Source of the DNA: Mesorhizobium_K marinum
GTDB lineage: Bacteria; Pseudomonadota; Alphaproteobacteria; Rhizobiales; Rhizobiaceae
Length of the DNA stretch: 64,000 nt
Reading direction: 5' to 3' (one strand)
NCBI RefSeq assembly: GCF_040813715.1
Contig: NZ_JBFOCH010000018.1
Below, in pieces: positions 31,269-40,139 of the stretch. A model generated the notes under the pieces. The model was not told the DNA's origin, did not search any database, and saw nothing but the letters and a program-made list of their open reading frames with translations. Each line of letters opens with the position of its first letter. Positions within the stretch are counted from its first letter, which is position 1. A program made the position numbers and the translations under genes.

Positions 31269-33780
31269 ATGAACGAAGCGGTCAAGGCCACGAACATCGA
31301 CGACGCAGAACCGATCATCGACATCGAGAACGTGTCCATCTCGTTCTTCACGCGGCGCGGCGAGATTCCCGCGGTGATGGACTTTTCGTGCAAGGTGATG
31401 CCCGGCGAGGCGATGGGCATCGTCGGCGAATCCGGCTGCGGCAAGTCGACGGTCTCGCTCGGCATCATGCGCGACCTCTCGAATGTCGGGAAGATCGTCG
31501 GAGGCCGGATCAAGTTCAAGGGTCGCGACATGGGCGACATGAGCGAGGAGGAACTGCGCTCCGTCCGCGGCAACGAGATCGCCATGATCTACCAGGAGCC
31601 GATGGCATCGCTCAATCCGGCGATGAAGATCGGCCAGCAGCTGATGGAAGTGCCGATCCTGCACGACAAGGTGTCGAAGGAGGAGGCCTACAGGCGCGCG
31701 CTGGAGACGGTGCGCGCGGTCAAGCTGCCGGACCCCGAGCGCATGATGCGCTCCTACCCGCACCAGCTCTCCGGCGGCCAGCAGCAGCGCATCGTCATCG
31801 CCATGGCGCTGCTGTCGAAGCCCGCGCTGCTGTTGCTTGACGAGCCGACGACGGCGCTCGACGTGACGGTCGAGGCCGGCATCGTCCAGCTGGTCAAGGG
31901 CCTTGGCAAGGAATACGGCACGTCGATGATCTTCGTATCGCACAATCTGGGGCTCATCCTGGAGACGTGCGACCGCATCACCGTCATGTACTCCGGCGAG
32001 GCGGTGGAGACCGGCAACATCCGCGACGTGTTCGACCGCATGCGCCACCCCTATACGCAGGGGCTCTTCCGCTCGATCCCGCTGCCCGGCGCCGACAAGA
32101 ATTCGCGCCCGCTGGTCGCCATTCCCGGCCAGCTGCCGCTGCCGCATGAGCGGCCGAAGGGCTGCAATTTCGGCCCGCGCTGCCACCATTTCGTGGAAGG
32201 GGTCTGCAACGCGGCCGAGATCCCGATGATCCCGGTCGATGGCCACGACAACCATTTTTCGCGCTGCGTGCGGTTCAACGAGATCGACTGGGAGGCGCTG
32301 CCGGAAGGCGCCGACACGGCGAAGGAACCGGTAAAGCCGGGCCAGCCGATGCTCGAGGTCGATGACCTCAGGAAATACTACAAGGTATCGGCGAACGAGA
32401 TCTTCGGCGGCGCCGAGCCGCGCACGGTCAAGGCGAACGAGACCATCAGCTTCGTCGCGCGCGAAAGCGAGACGGTGGCGATCGTCGGCGAATCCGGCTG
32501 CGGAAAGTCGACCCTCGCAAAGGTTCTGCTCGGGCTGGAGACGGCATCGTCAGGCACGGTGAGCCTCGGCAACAAGGACATNCCTCGCAAAGGTCCTGCT
32601 CGGGCTGGAGACGGCATCGTCAGGCACGGTGAGCCTCGGCAACAAGGACATCCAGTCGACCGGGATCGAGGAACGCGACGTGCAGACCGTGTCGGCGATC
32701 CAGATGGTGTTCCAGAATCCGTTCGACACGCTGAACCCCAGCCATTCGGTCGGCTCGCAGATCGTCCGGACGCTCGAGAAATTCAAGGTCGGCAAGACGC
32801 CCGCCGATCGCCGCAAGCGCATGCTGGAACTGCTCGACCTCGTCAAGCTGCCGCGCGCCTTCGCCGAGCGCATGCCGCGCCAGCTCTCAGGCGGCCAGAA
32901 GCAGCGCATCGGCGTCGCGCGCGCCTTCGCGGGCTCGGCCAAGGTCGTCGTCGCCGACGAGCCGGTGTCGGCGCTCGACGTTTCCGTGCAGGCGGCGGTG
33001 ACCGAACTCCTGATGGACATCCAGCGCAAGAACAAGACGACCATGCTGTTCATCAGCCACGACCTCAGCGTCGTGCGCTACATCGCCGACCGCGTGATCG
33101 TGATGTATCTCGGCTATATCGTCGAGCAGGGCACCACCGACCAGATCTTCTCGCCTCCCTATCACCCCTACACGGAGGCCCTTCTTTCCGCGATCCCGAT
33201 CGCAGATACCAGCGTCGTCAAGAAGCACATCGTGCTCGAGGGCGACATTCCGTCGGCGATGAACCCGCCCACCGGCTGCCCCTTCCAGACGCGCTGCGGC
33301 TACAAGCACCTGGTTGCGGACAATCTCTGCGAGACGAAGGTTCCGCCGGTCAAGGATCTGGGCGACGGCCACAAGAGCCTCTGCTGGCTGGCCGACGACG
33401 TGCTGGCGAAGATGGAACAGGTCATCAAGTTCGACGCCGAGCACGCCGCGCATGAAGGCGTGCCGGAGGATGCGCCGCATGGCGCCGGCCCGGGCTTCGT
33501 GGGCGAACCGCCACAGCGGCCGCACGGCAAGAACGCCACGTTCGCCGCCGGCGAGATCGGTGACGACGCAGAGGAGGCCGAAGCCACCGCGCGTGCGCGC
33601 CGCCACGAGCGCCACGACGAAGACTCCGAGCCGCATGCGGCCGACGATCATTCCGGCCTTGCGCCGCTCACGCCGCGGACGGTGGGCGAGGGACGCCAGA
33701 GCGAGGACGAGGATGTGCCCTCGGCGTTCGAGCCGACCGAGGACGAAAACGAGGAACAGGCGAAGAAGGACAAGACCTGA
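31269..33780 (+). CDS. Fused two-domain peptide ABC ATPase with acidic C-terminal tail, interrupted by an assembly gap
   Basis: One polypeptide carries two nucleotide-binding domains equivalent to separate DppD and DppF subunits. Domain 1 has GESGCGKST, LSGGQQQR and LLLLDEPTTALDVT and a Cys-containing oligopeptide C-terminal motif (GCNFGPRC). Domain 2 has a second GESGCGKST, LSGGQKQR, VVADEPVSALDVS and GCPFQTRC. After domain 2 comes an unusual tail of about 110 residues rich in Glu, Asp, His and Arg (DEDSEPHAADDHS, EDENEEQAKKDKT). The N at 32582 falls just after the second Walker A, inside a 69-bp overlap (offset 70), so the frame moves from that of 31269 to that of 32629. The gene energises the two permeases upstream. 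Confidence 0.9.
32513..32651. repeat. Contig-overlap duplication around N 32582
   Basis: Bases 32513-32581 recur at 32583-32651 with one T/C change (ggttctg versus ggtcctg). The offset of 70 bp shifts the frame of the fused ATPase. Confidence 0.9.
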
Positions 33781-33783
33781 GGC

Positions 33784-33806
33784 GCCCCCGCCGGCCGGCG
33801 AGGGGC
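33784..33806. terminator. GC-rich hairpin between convergent genes
   Basis: A 5+4 bp stem with one bulge surrounds GGCC. It lies between the stop of the fused ATPase and the stop of the convergent transglycosylase-like gene. There is no T-tract, so it is only a possible bidirectional terminator. Confidence 0.4.
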
Positions 33807-33813
33807 GGCTGGG

Positions 33814-34425
33814 TCAGACCTGCTGGCCGCAGGTCTTCAACTGGGCGGCGTAGTCGCGCGCCATCTCTTCGGTCTGGCGGGCATAGGCCTGCAGGCCGGG
33901 CTTTTCCTTCCAGTCGCCGCGGCCGTAGCCGGTCCAGCCGAAATAGTAGGCGAGGTAGAGATTGTAGGCGTCGTCCTTGGCGATGCCGAACTGGCGCGCC
34001 GTCTTGTCGTGGTACCAGCCGACGAAGTCCACGGCGTCCTTGAAGTTCGTCCGCTTGGCCGAGGCGTTGCCGGTTTCCTTCTGGTACTGCGCCCAGGTGC
34101 CGTCGAGCGCCTGGGAGTAGCCGTAGGCGGAGGAAACCCGCTTCCACGGGATGAAGCCGAGCAGGAAGGTGCGCGGCGGCTTGGCGTCGTGCTGGAAGGC
34201 CGATTCCTTGCGCAGCGTCGCCATCAGCACCGGCACCGGCACCCCGCGCTCGCGCTGGGTCTCCTCGGCGGCCTGCTGCCAGTCCTCGAACCAGCCGGCC
34301 TTCTGGCTGAACACCGCGCAGACGTTGTCGATCTCCAGCGGCGCTGCGGAACGCCCCGGCAGCGCGGCGGCCAATGCGGCGACCAGCGTCAATCCTGCGA
34401 TTTTAACAAAATGCGACGTACGCAT
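33814..34425 (-). CDS. Secreted lytic-transglycosylase-like (SLT) protein
   Basis: This protein of about 203 residues has a signal peptide (MRTSHFVKIAGLTLVAALAA...SAA). The mature part resembles the goose-lysozyme/SLT fold: ATLRKESAFQHDA supplies the likely catalytic Glu, followed by SSAYGYSQALDGTWAQY and a C-terminal helix region containing YYFGWTGYGRGDW. It probably cleaves peptidoglycan glycan strands in the periplasm. The ATG at 34425 puts the signal peptide at the N-terminus. The frame stays open to 34518, but that extension is Arg-rich and unlike a signal. It is convergent with the peptide ABC operon and divergent from the mttB-type gene. Confidence 0.72.
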   Translation of the reverse strand: MRTSHFVKIAGLTLVAALAAALPGRSAAPLEIDNVCAVFSQKAGWFEDWQQAAEETQRERGVPVPVLMATLRKESAFQHDAKPPRTFLLGFIPWKRVSSAYGYSQALDGTWAQYQKETGNASAKRTNFKDAVDFVGWYHDKTARQFGIAKDDAYNLYLAYYFGWTGYGRGDWKEKPGLQAYARQTEEMARDYAAQLKTCGQQV

Positions 34426-34649
34426 GTCTTGAGGTCTACCCCCAAAAACTGAACGGAATCTTGCACCATCTGTTAACCGTGCGGCCTTTGGCTGACTCCT
34501 GTGTCGAAAATGGGGCATGTCAAGAATGCGACCTGTATAGTCGCTTTTGTCCTATATGGGTGGCATTTGTGACGCCATGGCTAAAATCGCGTCCGCATGC
34601 GGCGGTTTTCTGATAGTCGCGGCGGCGCATCGCCGCCTGTAATGGCGGC
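34426..34649. promoter_or_regulatory. Divergent intergenic region upstream of the MttB-family gene
   Basis: This 224-bp spacer holds a perfect stem GGCGGCG-CAT-CGCCGCC (34621-34637) thirteen bases before the 34650 start and a palindrome CCGCATGCGG (34593-34602). A TTTGTCC at about 34547 matches one half of the putative pyrimidine operator, but the second half is absent. No promoter was assigned. Confidence 0.35.
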
Positions 34650-36188
34650 ATGAACGAGCACCGACGCCGCCGAAGCAGCGAGCGCGCCGCAGCCAAGGGG
34701 TCGCCGGCGATCCCGCAACTGTCGGCCCGGCGCGTGCGCAATCCCTATCCGCCGATGGCGCTGCTTTCGGCCGACCAGGTCGAGGCCATCCACGAGGCGT
34801 CGCTGCACATCCTGGAGAATTTCGGCATCGAGGCGATGAGCGCGCGCGCGCTGGCGCTGTTCGAAAAAGCCGGCGCCGCCGTCGACCATGCGACGCAGAC
34901 GGTGCGGCTCGACCGGGGGCTGGTTGCCGAGGCGCTGAGGACCGCGCCGCCGGCCTACACGCTCACCCCGCGCAATCCGACGCGAAAAATCCATCTCGGC
35001 GGCGACACGATCAACTTCACGCTGGTGGCCGGGCCGCCCAATGTGCACGACATGGAGCGTGGGCGCCGGGCCGGCAATCTTCGCGACTACCAGGATCTCG
35101 TCCGCCTGGCGCAGCATTTCAACTGCATCCACATGCTCGGCAACCAGGTCTGCGCGCCAATCGAACTGCCGGCGAACTCGCGCCACCTCGATACCTATTT
35201 CGCCAACCTCACGCTGACCGACAAGGCGTTCCACGTTTCGGCGATCGGCCGGGGCAGGGCGCTCGACGGCATCGCCATGATGGCGATTGCGCGCGGCCTG
35301 ACGCTCGAGCAGCTCTGCGCCGATCCCGGCGTCACCACCATCATCTCCGTCAACTCGCCGCGCCGCTTCGACGACGCCATGTCGGAAGGGCTGATGACCA
35401 TGGCGGAGCACGGCCAGTCGGTCGCGGTGACGCCGTTCACGCTGATGGGCGCGATGAGCCCCGTCACGCTCGCCGGCGCGCTGGCGCAGCAGAATGCCGA
35501 GGCGCTGTTCGGCGTCGTGCTGGCGCAGCTCGTGCGGCCGGGCGCTCCGGTGATGTACGGCGCGTTCACCTCGAACGTCGACATGCGCTCGGGCGCGCCG
35601 GCCTTCGGCACGCCGGAAAACACCAGGGCCAACATAGCGTCCGGTCAGCTCGCGCGGCGCTACAATCTTCCCTACCGCACGACGCCCGGCTCGGCTTCCA
35701 ACGTCGCCGACGCGCAGGGCGCCTACGAGACGATGATGGCGCTGTGGGGCGCCATCCTCGGCCACGGCAATCTCGTCTACCACGCCGCCGGCTGGCAGGA
35801 GGGCGGGCTGACGGCAAGCTTTGAAAAGCTCATCATCGACGTCGAGATGATCCAGCACATGATGGAATTCCTGAAGCCGATCGAGGTCAATGAAAGCGAG
35901 CTCGCGCTCGACGCACTCGGCCGCGTTCCGACTGGCGGCCACTTCTTCGGCGAGCCGCACACGCTGGAGCGCTATTCCACCGCCTTCTACCAGCCGATGC
36001 TGTCCAACTGGCAGAATTACGAGGCCTGGCAGGAGGCCGGCGGACTGGACGCCACGCAGCGCGCGACGCGTCTCTGGAAGAAGGCGCTGGACGAATATGT
36101 CCAGCCGCCGATGGACCCGGCCATCCGCGAAGAGCTCGAAGCCTATGTCGCAAGGCGCCGCGAGGAAATCGGGAGCGGGGAACCGTGA
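34650..36188 (+). CDS. MttB-family (trimethylamine methyltransferase-like) corrinoid methyltransferase, non-pyrrolysine
   Basis: This 512-residue protein is of the MttB superfamily, whose members move a methyl group from a quaternary or tertiary amine to a corrinoid protein. Recognisable stretches include ILENFGIEAMSARALALFEK, ISVNSPRRFDDAMSEGLM, YHAAGWQEGGLTASFEKLI and FFGEPHTLERY. The frame has no internal UAG, so it is of the non-pyrrolysine type, which includes glycine betaine and proline-betaine methyltransferases. No corrinoid-protein gene lies nearby. The next gene is a FAD/GcvT demethylating oxidoreductase, which suggests joint breakdown of an N-methylated compound. The start ATG at 34650 has no strong ribosome site. 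Confidence 0.85.
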   Translation: MNEHRRRRSSERAAAKGSPAIPQLSARRVRNPYPPMALLSADQVEAIHEASLHILENFGIEAMSARALALFEKAGAAVDHATQTVRLDRGLVAEALRTAPPAYTLTPRNPTRKIHLGGDTINFTLVAGPPNVHDMERGRRAGNLRDYQDLVRLAQHFNCIHMLGNQVCAPIELPANSRHLDTYFANLTLTDKAFHVSAIGRGRALDGIAMMAIARGLTLEQLCADPGVTTIISVNSPRRFDDAMSEGLMTMAEHGQSVAVTPFTLMGAMSPVTLAGALAQQNAEALFGVVLAQLVRPGAPVMYGAFTSNVDMRSGAPAFGTPENTRANIASGQLARRYNLPYRTTPGSASNVADAQGAYETMMALWGAILGHGNLVYHAAGWQEGGLTASFEKLIIDVEMIQHMMEFLKPIEVNESELALDALGRVPTGGHFFGEPHTLERYSTAFYQPMLSNWQNYEAWQEAGGLDATQRATRLWKKALDEYVQPPMDPAIREELEAYVARRREEIGSGEP

Positions 36189-36218
36189 TGGGTTCGCTAG
36201 CGGCGACAATTCTCAACG

Positions 36219-36346
36219 GCGCCTCCCTCTTCGGGGGAGACTGGCAGCTTCGTCGTTCTTCCTGCAGCGCAGGAGATTGGCGAAAACAAAGCGGCCGTCT
36301 GATCTCCCCCCTCGAGGGGGAGATGGCCGGCAGGCCAGAGGGGGGC
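36219..36346. repeat. Rhizobial-type C/G-rich palindromic intergenic element
   Basis: The 214-bp gap 36189-36402 is largely filled by this element. A strong palindrome has 9-bp arms, ATCTCCCCC (36302-36310) and GGGGGAGAT (36316-36324). It is followed by GGCCGGCAGGCCAGAGGGGG and preceded at 36222-36239 by a weaker CCTCCC/GGGGGAG hairpin. Such mosaic palindromes are dispersed in Rhizobiales genomes. Its effect on expression of the downstream gene is unknown. Confidence 0.65.
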
Positions 36347-36402
36347 GCGAAGGATCGCTACTCCTCACCAATACCGCCCAACCTGAGCAGGAACGGAAAA
36401 AC

Positions 36403-39307
36403 ATGAAATCGCATGCTGAGGTCGTGGTCATCGGCGGGGGCGTGGTGGGATGCTCGGTGCTCTACCATCTCGCCCGCTCCGGCTGGAAGGACGTCGTTCT
36501 GCTGGAGCGCGACGAGCTGACGTCCGGCTCGACCTGGCACGCCGCCGGCGGCATGCACACCATCAACGGCGACCCCAACGTCGCGAAACTGCAGAAATAC
36601 ACGATCGAGCTCTACAAGGAGATCGAGGAGCTGTCGGGACAGGCGACCGGCGTGCATGTGACGGGCGGGGTGCTGCTGGCTGCCACCGAGGCGCGCATGG
36701 ACTGGCTGCGCGGCGTCGTCGCCAAGGGGCGCTATCTCGGCCTCGACCTGGAGGAGATTTCCGCCGAGGAGGCGCATCGCCTGATGCCGCTGCTCGACCC
36801 GAAGCAGTTCGTCGGCGCGGTCCGCAACTCCGAGGACGGCCATCTCGATCCGTCCGGCGTGACGCACGCCTATGCCAGGGCGGCGCGAAAGCTCGGCGCG
36901 GAGGTCGAGCGTTTCACCAGGGTCGAGGACATCGTGCGCCAGCCCGACGGAAAATGGCGTGTCGTCACCAGCAAGGGCGAGGTGATCGCCGACCACGTCG
37001 TCAATGCCGGCGGCCTGTGGGCGCGCGAGGTCGGCCGCATGGTCGGGCTGGAGCTGCCGGTGCTCGCCATGGAGCACATGTACCTGATCACCGAGGACAT
37101 GCCGGAGGTCGCCGAGGTCAACGCCGCGACCGGCAAGGAGGTCATCCACGCGGTCGATTTCGACGGCGAGCTCTATCTGCGCCAGGAGCGCGGCGGCATG
37201 CTGATGGGCACCTATGAGAAGGCGGCGAAACCCTGGTCGGAATTCTCGACGCCGTGGAATTTCGGCCATGAGCTGCTGGAGCCCGACATCGACCGCATCG
37301 CGCCGTCGCTGGAAGTCGGCTTCCGCCATTTCCCGGCCTTCCAGAACACCGGCATCAAGCAGATCATCAACGGCCCCTTCACCTTCGCCCCCGACGGCAA
37401 CCCGCTGGTCGGGCCGGTGCGCGGCCTGCCGGGTTTCTGGGTCGCCTGCGGCGTCATGGCCGGTTTTTCGCAGGGCGGTGGTGTCGGGCTGGCGCTGTCC
37501 AACTGGATGATCCACGGCGATCCCGGCTTCGACATCTGGGCGATGGACGTGGCGCGCTACGGCGACTGGGCGACCATGGCCTACACCAACGCCAAGGTGC
37601 GCGAGAACTATTCGCGCCGCTTCTCGATCCGCTTCCCCAACGAGGAACTGCCGGCCGGGCGGCCGCTGAAGACGACGCCGGTCTACGATCTGCTCAAGCA
37701 GAAGGGCGCGCAGTTCGGCGTCGCCTACGGGCTGGAGGTGCCGCTGTGGTACGCGCCGGAAGGCGTGAAGGATGAGTTCTCGTGGCGGCGCTCGACAGAC
37801 TTCGAGCATGTCGGGCGGGAGGTGAAGGCGGTGCGTGACAGCGTCGGGCTGAGCGAAATCTCGTCCTTCGCCAAATACCGCGTCGTGGGGCAGGGCGCGG
37901 AAGCGTGGCTCGACAGAATGCTAGCCTGCAAGCTGCCGAAACCCGGCCGCATGACGCTGGCGCCGATGCTCAAGGAAGACGGCAGGCTGATCGGCGACTT
38001 TTCGCTCGCCAATCTCGCCCGCGAGGGCAAGGCGTCCGAATGGTTCCTAGCCGGCTCGGGCATCGCCGAGCAGTTCCACATGCGCTGGTTCGAAAAACAC
38101 CTGCCGGACGACGGTTCGGTCGCCATCGAGNGGATAAGTTCCAGTAACTTGCCTCCACCCGTAACCCCTCCCCACAAGGGGGAGGGGGACACGAGCGGCC
38201 TATCCGAATCCCCCTCCCCCTTGTGGGGTGGGGGTTTCACAAGCTCTTCCCGGGACCAATGGCTGATCTTCGGCCCCGGCGTCGCCGAGCAGTTCCACAT
38301 GCGCTGGTTCGAACAGCATCTGCCTGATGACGGTTCGGTCGCCATCGAGGCGCTGGGGCTGCGCCGCCTCGGCCTGTCGCTTGCCGGCCCCAATGCGCGA
38401 AAGGTGCTGGAAAAAGTCACCCGCGCCGACGTCTNNNACGAGCGGCCTATCCGAATCCCCCTCCCCCTTGTGGGGTGGGGGTTTCACAAGCTCTTCCCGG
38501 GACCAATGGCTGATCTTCGGCCCCGGCGTCGCCGAGCAGTTCCACATGCGCTGGTTCGAACAGCATCTGCCTGATGACGGTTCGGTCGCCATCGAGGCGC
38601 TGGGGCTGCGCCGCCTCGGCCTGTCGCTTGCCGGCCCCAATGCGCGAAAGGTGCTGGAAAAAGTCACCCGCGCCGACGTCTCGAACGCCGCTTTCCCGTT
38701 CATGGCGATCCGGTCGATCGACATCGGCATGGCGCCGTGCCTTGTCGGCCGCGTCAGCTACACCGGCGACCTCGGCTACGAGATCTGGATGGCCCCGGAA
38801 TACCAGCGCGCCGTCTACGACACGCTGATGGAGGCCGGCGCCGAGTTCGGCATCGCGCTGTTCGGCAGCCGTGCGCTCAACGCGCTGCGCCTGGAAAAGA
38901 GCTACGGCTCCTGGGCGCGCGAATACCGGCCGATCTACGGGCCGCTGGAAGCCGGGCTCGATCGTTTCGTCGCCTACGACAAGCCGGCCGGCTTCATAGG
39001 CAAGGCCGGCGCGCTGGCCGAGCGCGAGAGCGGCGGCAAGCTCAGGCTGCGCACCTTCATCGTGGACACCGAGGACGCCGACGTGATCGGCGACGAGGCC
39101 ATCTGGCACGACGGCGCCGTGAAAGGCTGGGTCACCTCCGGCGGCTACGCGCATGGCGCCAGTCTGTCGGTCGCGCTCGGCTACGTGCCGAAGGAGATCG
39201 CCAACGCCACCGAGGGCTTCGAGATCGAGCTGCTCGGCAGGCGGTTTGCCGCACGCCTGCAGCCCGAGCCGCTGTTCGACGCCAAGCTGGAGCACATGCG
39301 CGGATGA
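36403..39307 (+). CDS. FAD-dependent oxidoreductase fused to GcvT domains (dimethylglycine/sarcosine dehydrogenase-like), disrupted by two assembly gaps
   Basis: The protein is about 815 residues after removing duplications. An N-terminal DAO domain has the dinucleotide motif VVVIGGGVVGCSVLYHLA (residues 6-23) and TSGSTWHAAGGMHT near the flavin site. Tetrahydrofolate-binding GcvT domains form the second half (YLAKDEISSF-like region, SYTGDLGYEIWM, ALRLEKSYGSWAREY). Enzymes of this build oxidatively demethylate N-methylated glycines and pass the carbon to folate. The N at 38131 and NNN at 38435 surround a 303-bp segment that includes a palindromic element and a divergent version of the AEQFHMRWFE motif. 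Reading moves from frame 1 to frame 2 after the second gap. The stop overlaps the next start as ATGA. The exact substrate is not determined. Confidence 0.85.
38164..38235. repeat. Palindromic element inside the GcvT oxidoreductase gene
   Basis: Two inverted arms of about 25 bp (38164-38188 and 38210-38235; one begins ACCCCTCCCCACAAGGGGG) flank a 21-bp spacer, and each arm is itself partly palindromic. No stop codon occurs in the frame that joins it to the downstream coding sequence. It is either a true in-frame insertion in one strain or an intergenic element joined by mis-assembly. Confidence 0.6.
38191..38681. repeat. Contig-overlap duplication around NNN 38435-38437
   Basis: Bases 38191-38434 (244 bp) recur at 38438-38681 with no difference seen, offset 247. 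The left arm of the palindromic element and the 38132-38190 bases are present once only. Confidence 0.92.
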
Positions 39308-39996
39308 ACAACCTGGACACCATGAAAAGGCCGCTCGTCATCGCCGGCGATCGGGCGGCGCTGCTCTGCATCGACCTGCAGGAGGAACACCGGCAGGATC
39401 GGCGGCTGCTCGCCGTCGGCTTCGACGCGGTCGTCGCCAATGCGCGGCGCCTGCAGGACGCCGCGCGGCTGGCCGCCATCCCCGTTCACCACTTCGCCTA
39501 TGTCGTCGATGCCGCCGTCTCGCTGCCGCATCACCCGCGGCTGCCGGACGGCCGCTCGGCCTTCAGCGACAAGGACGATCCGCTGACGGCGATCTGCCCG
39601 GAAGTCGCGCCGGTCGATGGCGAGCAACTCGTCGTCAAGTCGGAGGCGAGCGCGTTCGGCACGGGGCTCGGCGACGCCCTGAAGGCCGAGGGCGTGGAAT
39701 GGCTGCTGGTCTGCGGCGTCTGGACCGAGGCCTGCGTGGACGCCACCGTCAAGGCGGCGCTGAAGCTCGGCTTCCGCGTCGTGCTCGTCAAGGACGCCTG
39801 CGGCAGCGGCTCGGTCGCCATGCACCAGACCGGCGTGCTCAACCTGGCCAACCGGATCTATGGCGGCGCGGTCGTCGATACGGCAGGCGCTTGCCGCCTG
39901 ATGGCCGGCGAGACGGTGCCTGCCTGGCAGCCCGACCGGCCGGTGCCCATCCGCTACGGCTACGAGGATGCAGCGACGGTCTATGCCTGGCTGTGA
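39304..39996 (+). CDS. Cysteine hydrolase of the isochorismatase family
   Basis: This 230-residue hydrolase has the expected triad: Asp in ALLCIDLQEEH (about residue 24), Lys in LVVKSEASAFGTG (about 115) and the nucleophile Cys in VCGVWTEACVDATV (about 145), preceded by the Val-Trp pair of the family. Members split amides, N-carbamoyl compounds or isochorismate. The ATG overlaps the stop of the oxidoreductase gene (ATGA), so it is translationally coupled to it and probably works on a product of the same pathway, for example N-carbamoylsarcosine. That substrate is an inference only. Confidence 0.85.
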   Translation: MNNLDTMKRPLVIAGDRAALLCIDLQEEHRQDRRLLAVGFDAVVANARRLQDAARLAAIPVHHFAYVVDAAVSLPHHPRLPDGRSAFSDKDDPLTAICPEVAPVDGEQLVVKSEASAFGTGLGDALKAEGVEWLLVCGVWTEACVDATVKAALKLGFRVVLVKDACGSGSVAMHQTGVLNLANRIYGGAVVDTAGACRLMAGETVPAWQPDRPVPIRYGYEDAATVYAWL

Positions 39997-40072
39997 ACGC
40001 CCGCGTGACCCTGCGTAAATCCTGAGTTTTTAATTCAAGTTTTGACACGTGAAATCAAGGACTTGGGAAAAG

Positions 40073-40090
40073 TTTGACCGATTGATAAAA
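40073..40090 (+). promoter_or_regulatory. Putative RutR-type operator upstream of preT-preA
   Basis: TTTGACC-GATT-GATAAAA is an imperfect 7-4-7 inverted repeat. It resembles the site at 46010-46027 next to the TetR/RutR-like gene. It lies 50 bp before the preT start, within an A/T-rich promoter region. Confidence 0.55.
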
Positions 40091-40139
40091 AACCAAAACG
40101 TGCTAGCCTTCCCCAAAAACCAATAAGGGGAATACCGGG

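Noticed and set aside
34650..36188. Pyrrolysine-containing trimethylamine methyltransferase
   Set aside because: The whole frame has no in-frame UAG, so pyrrolysine is not encoded.
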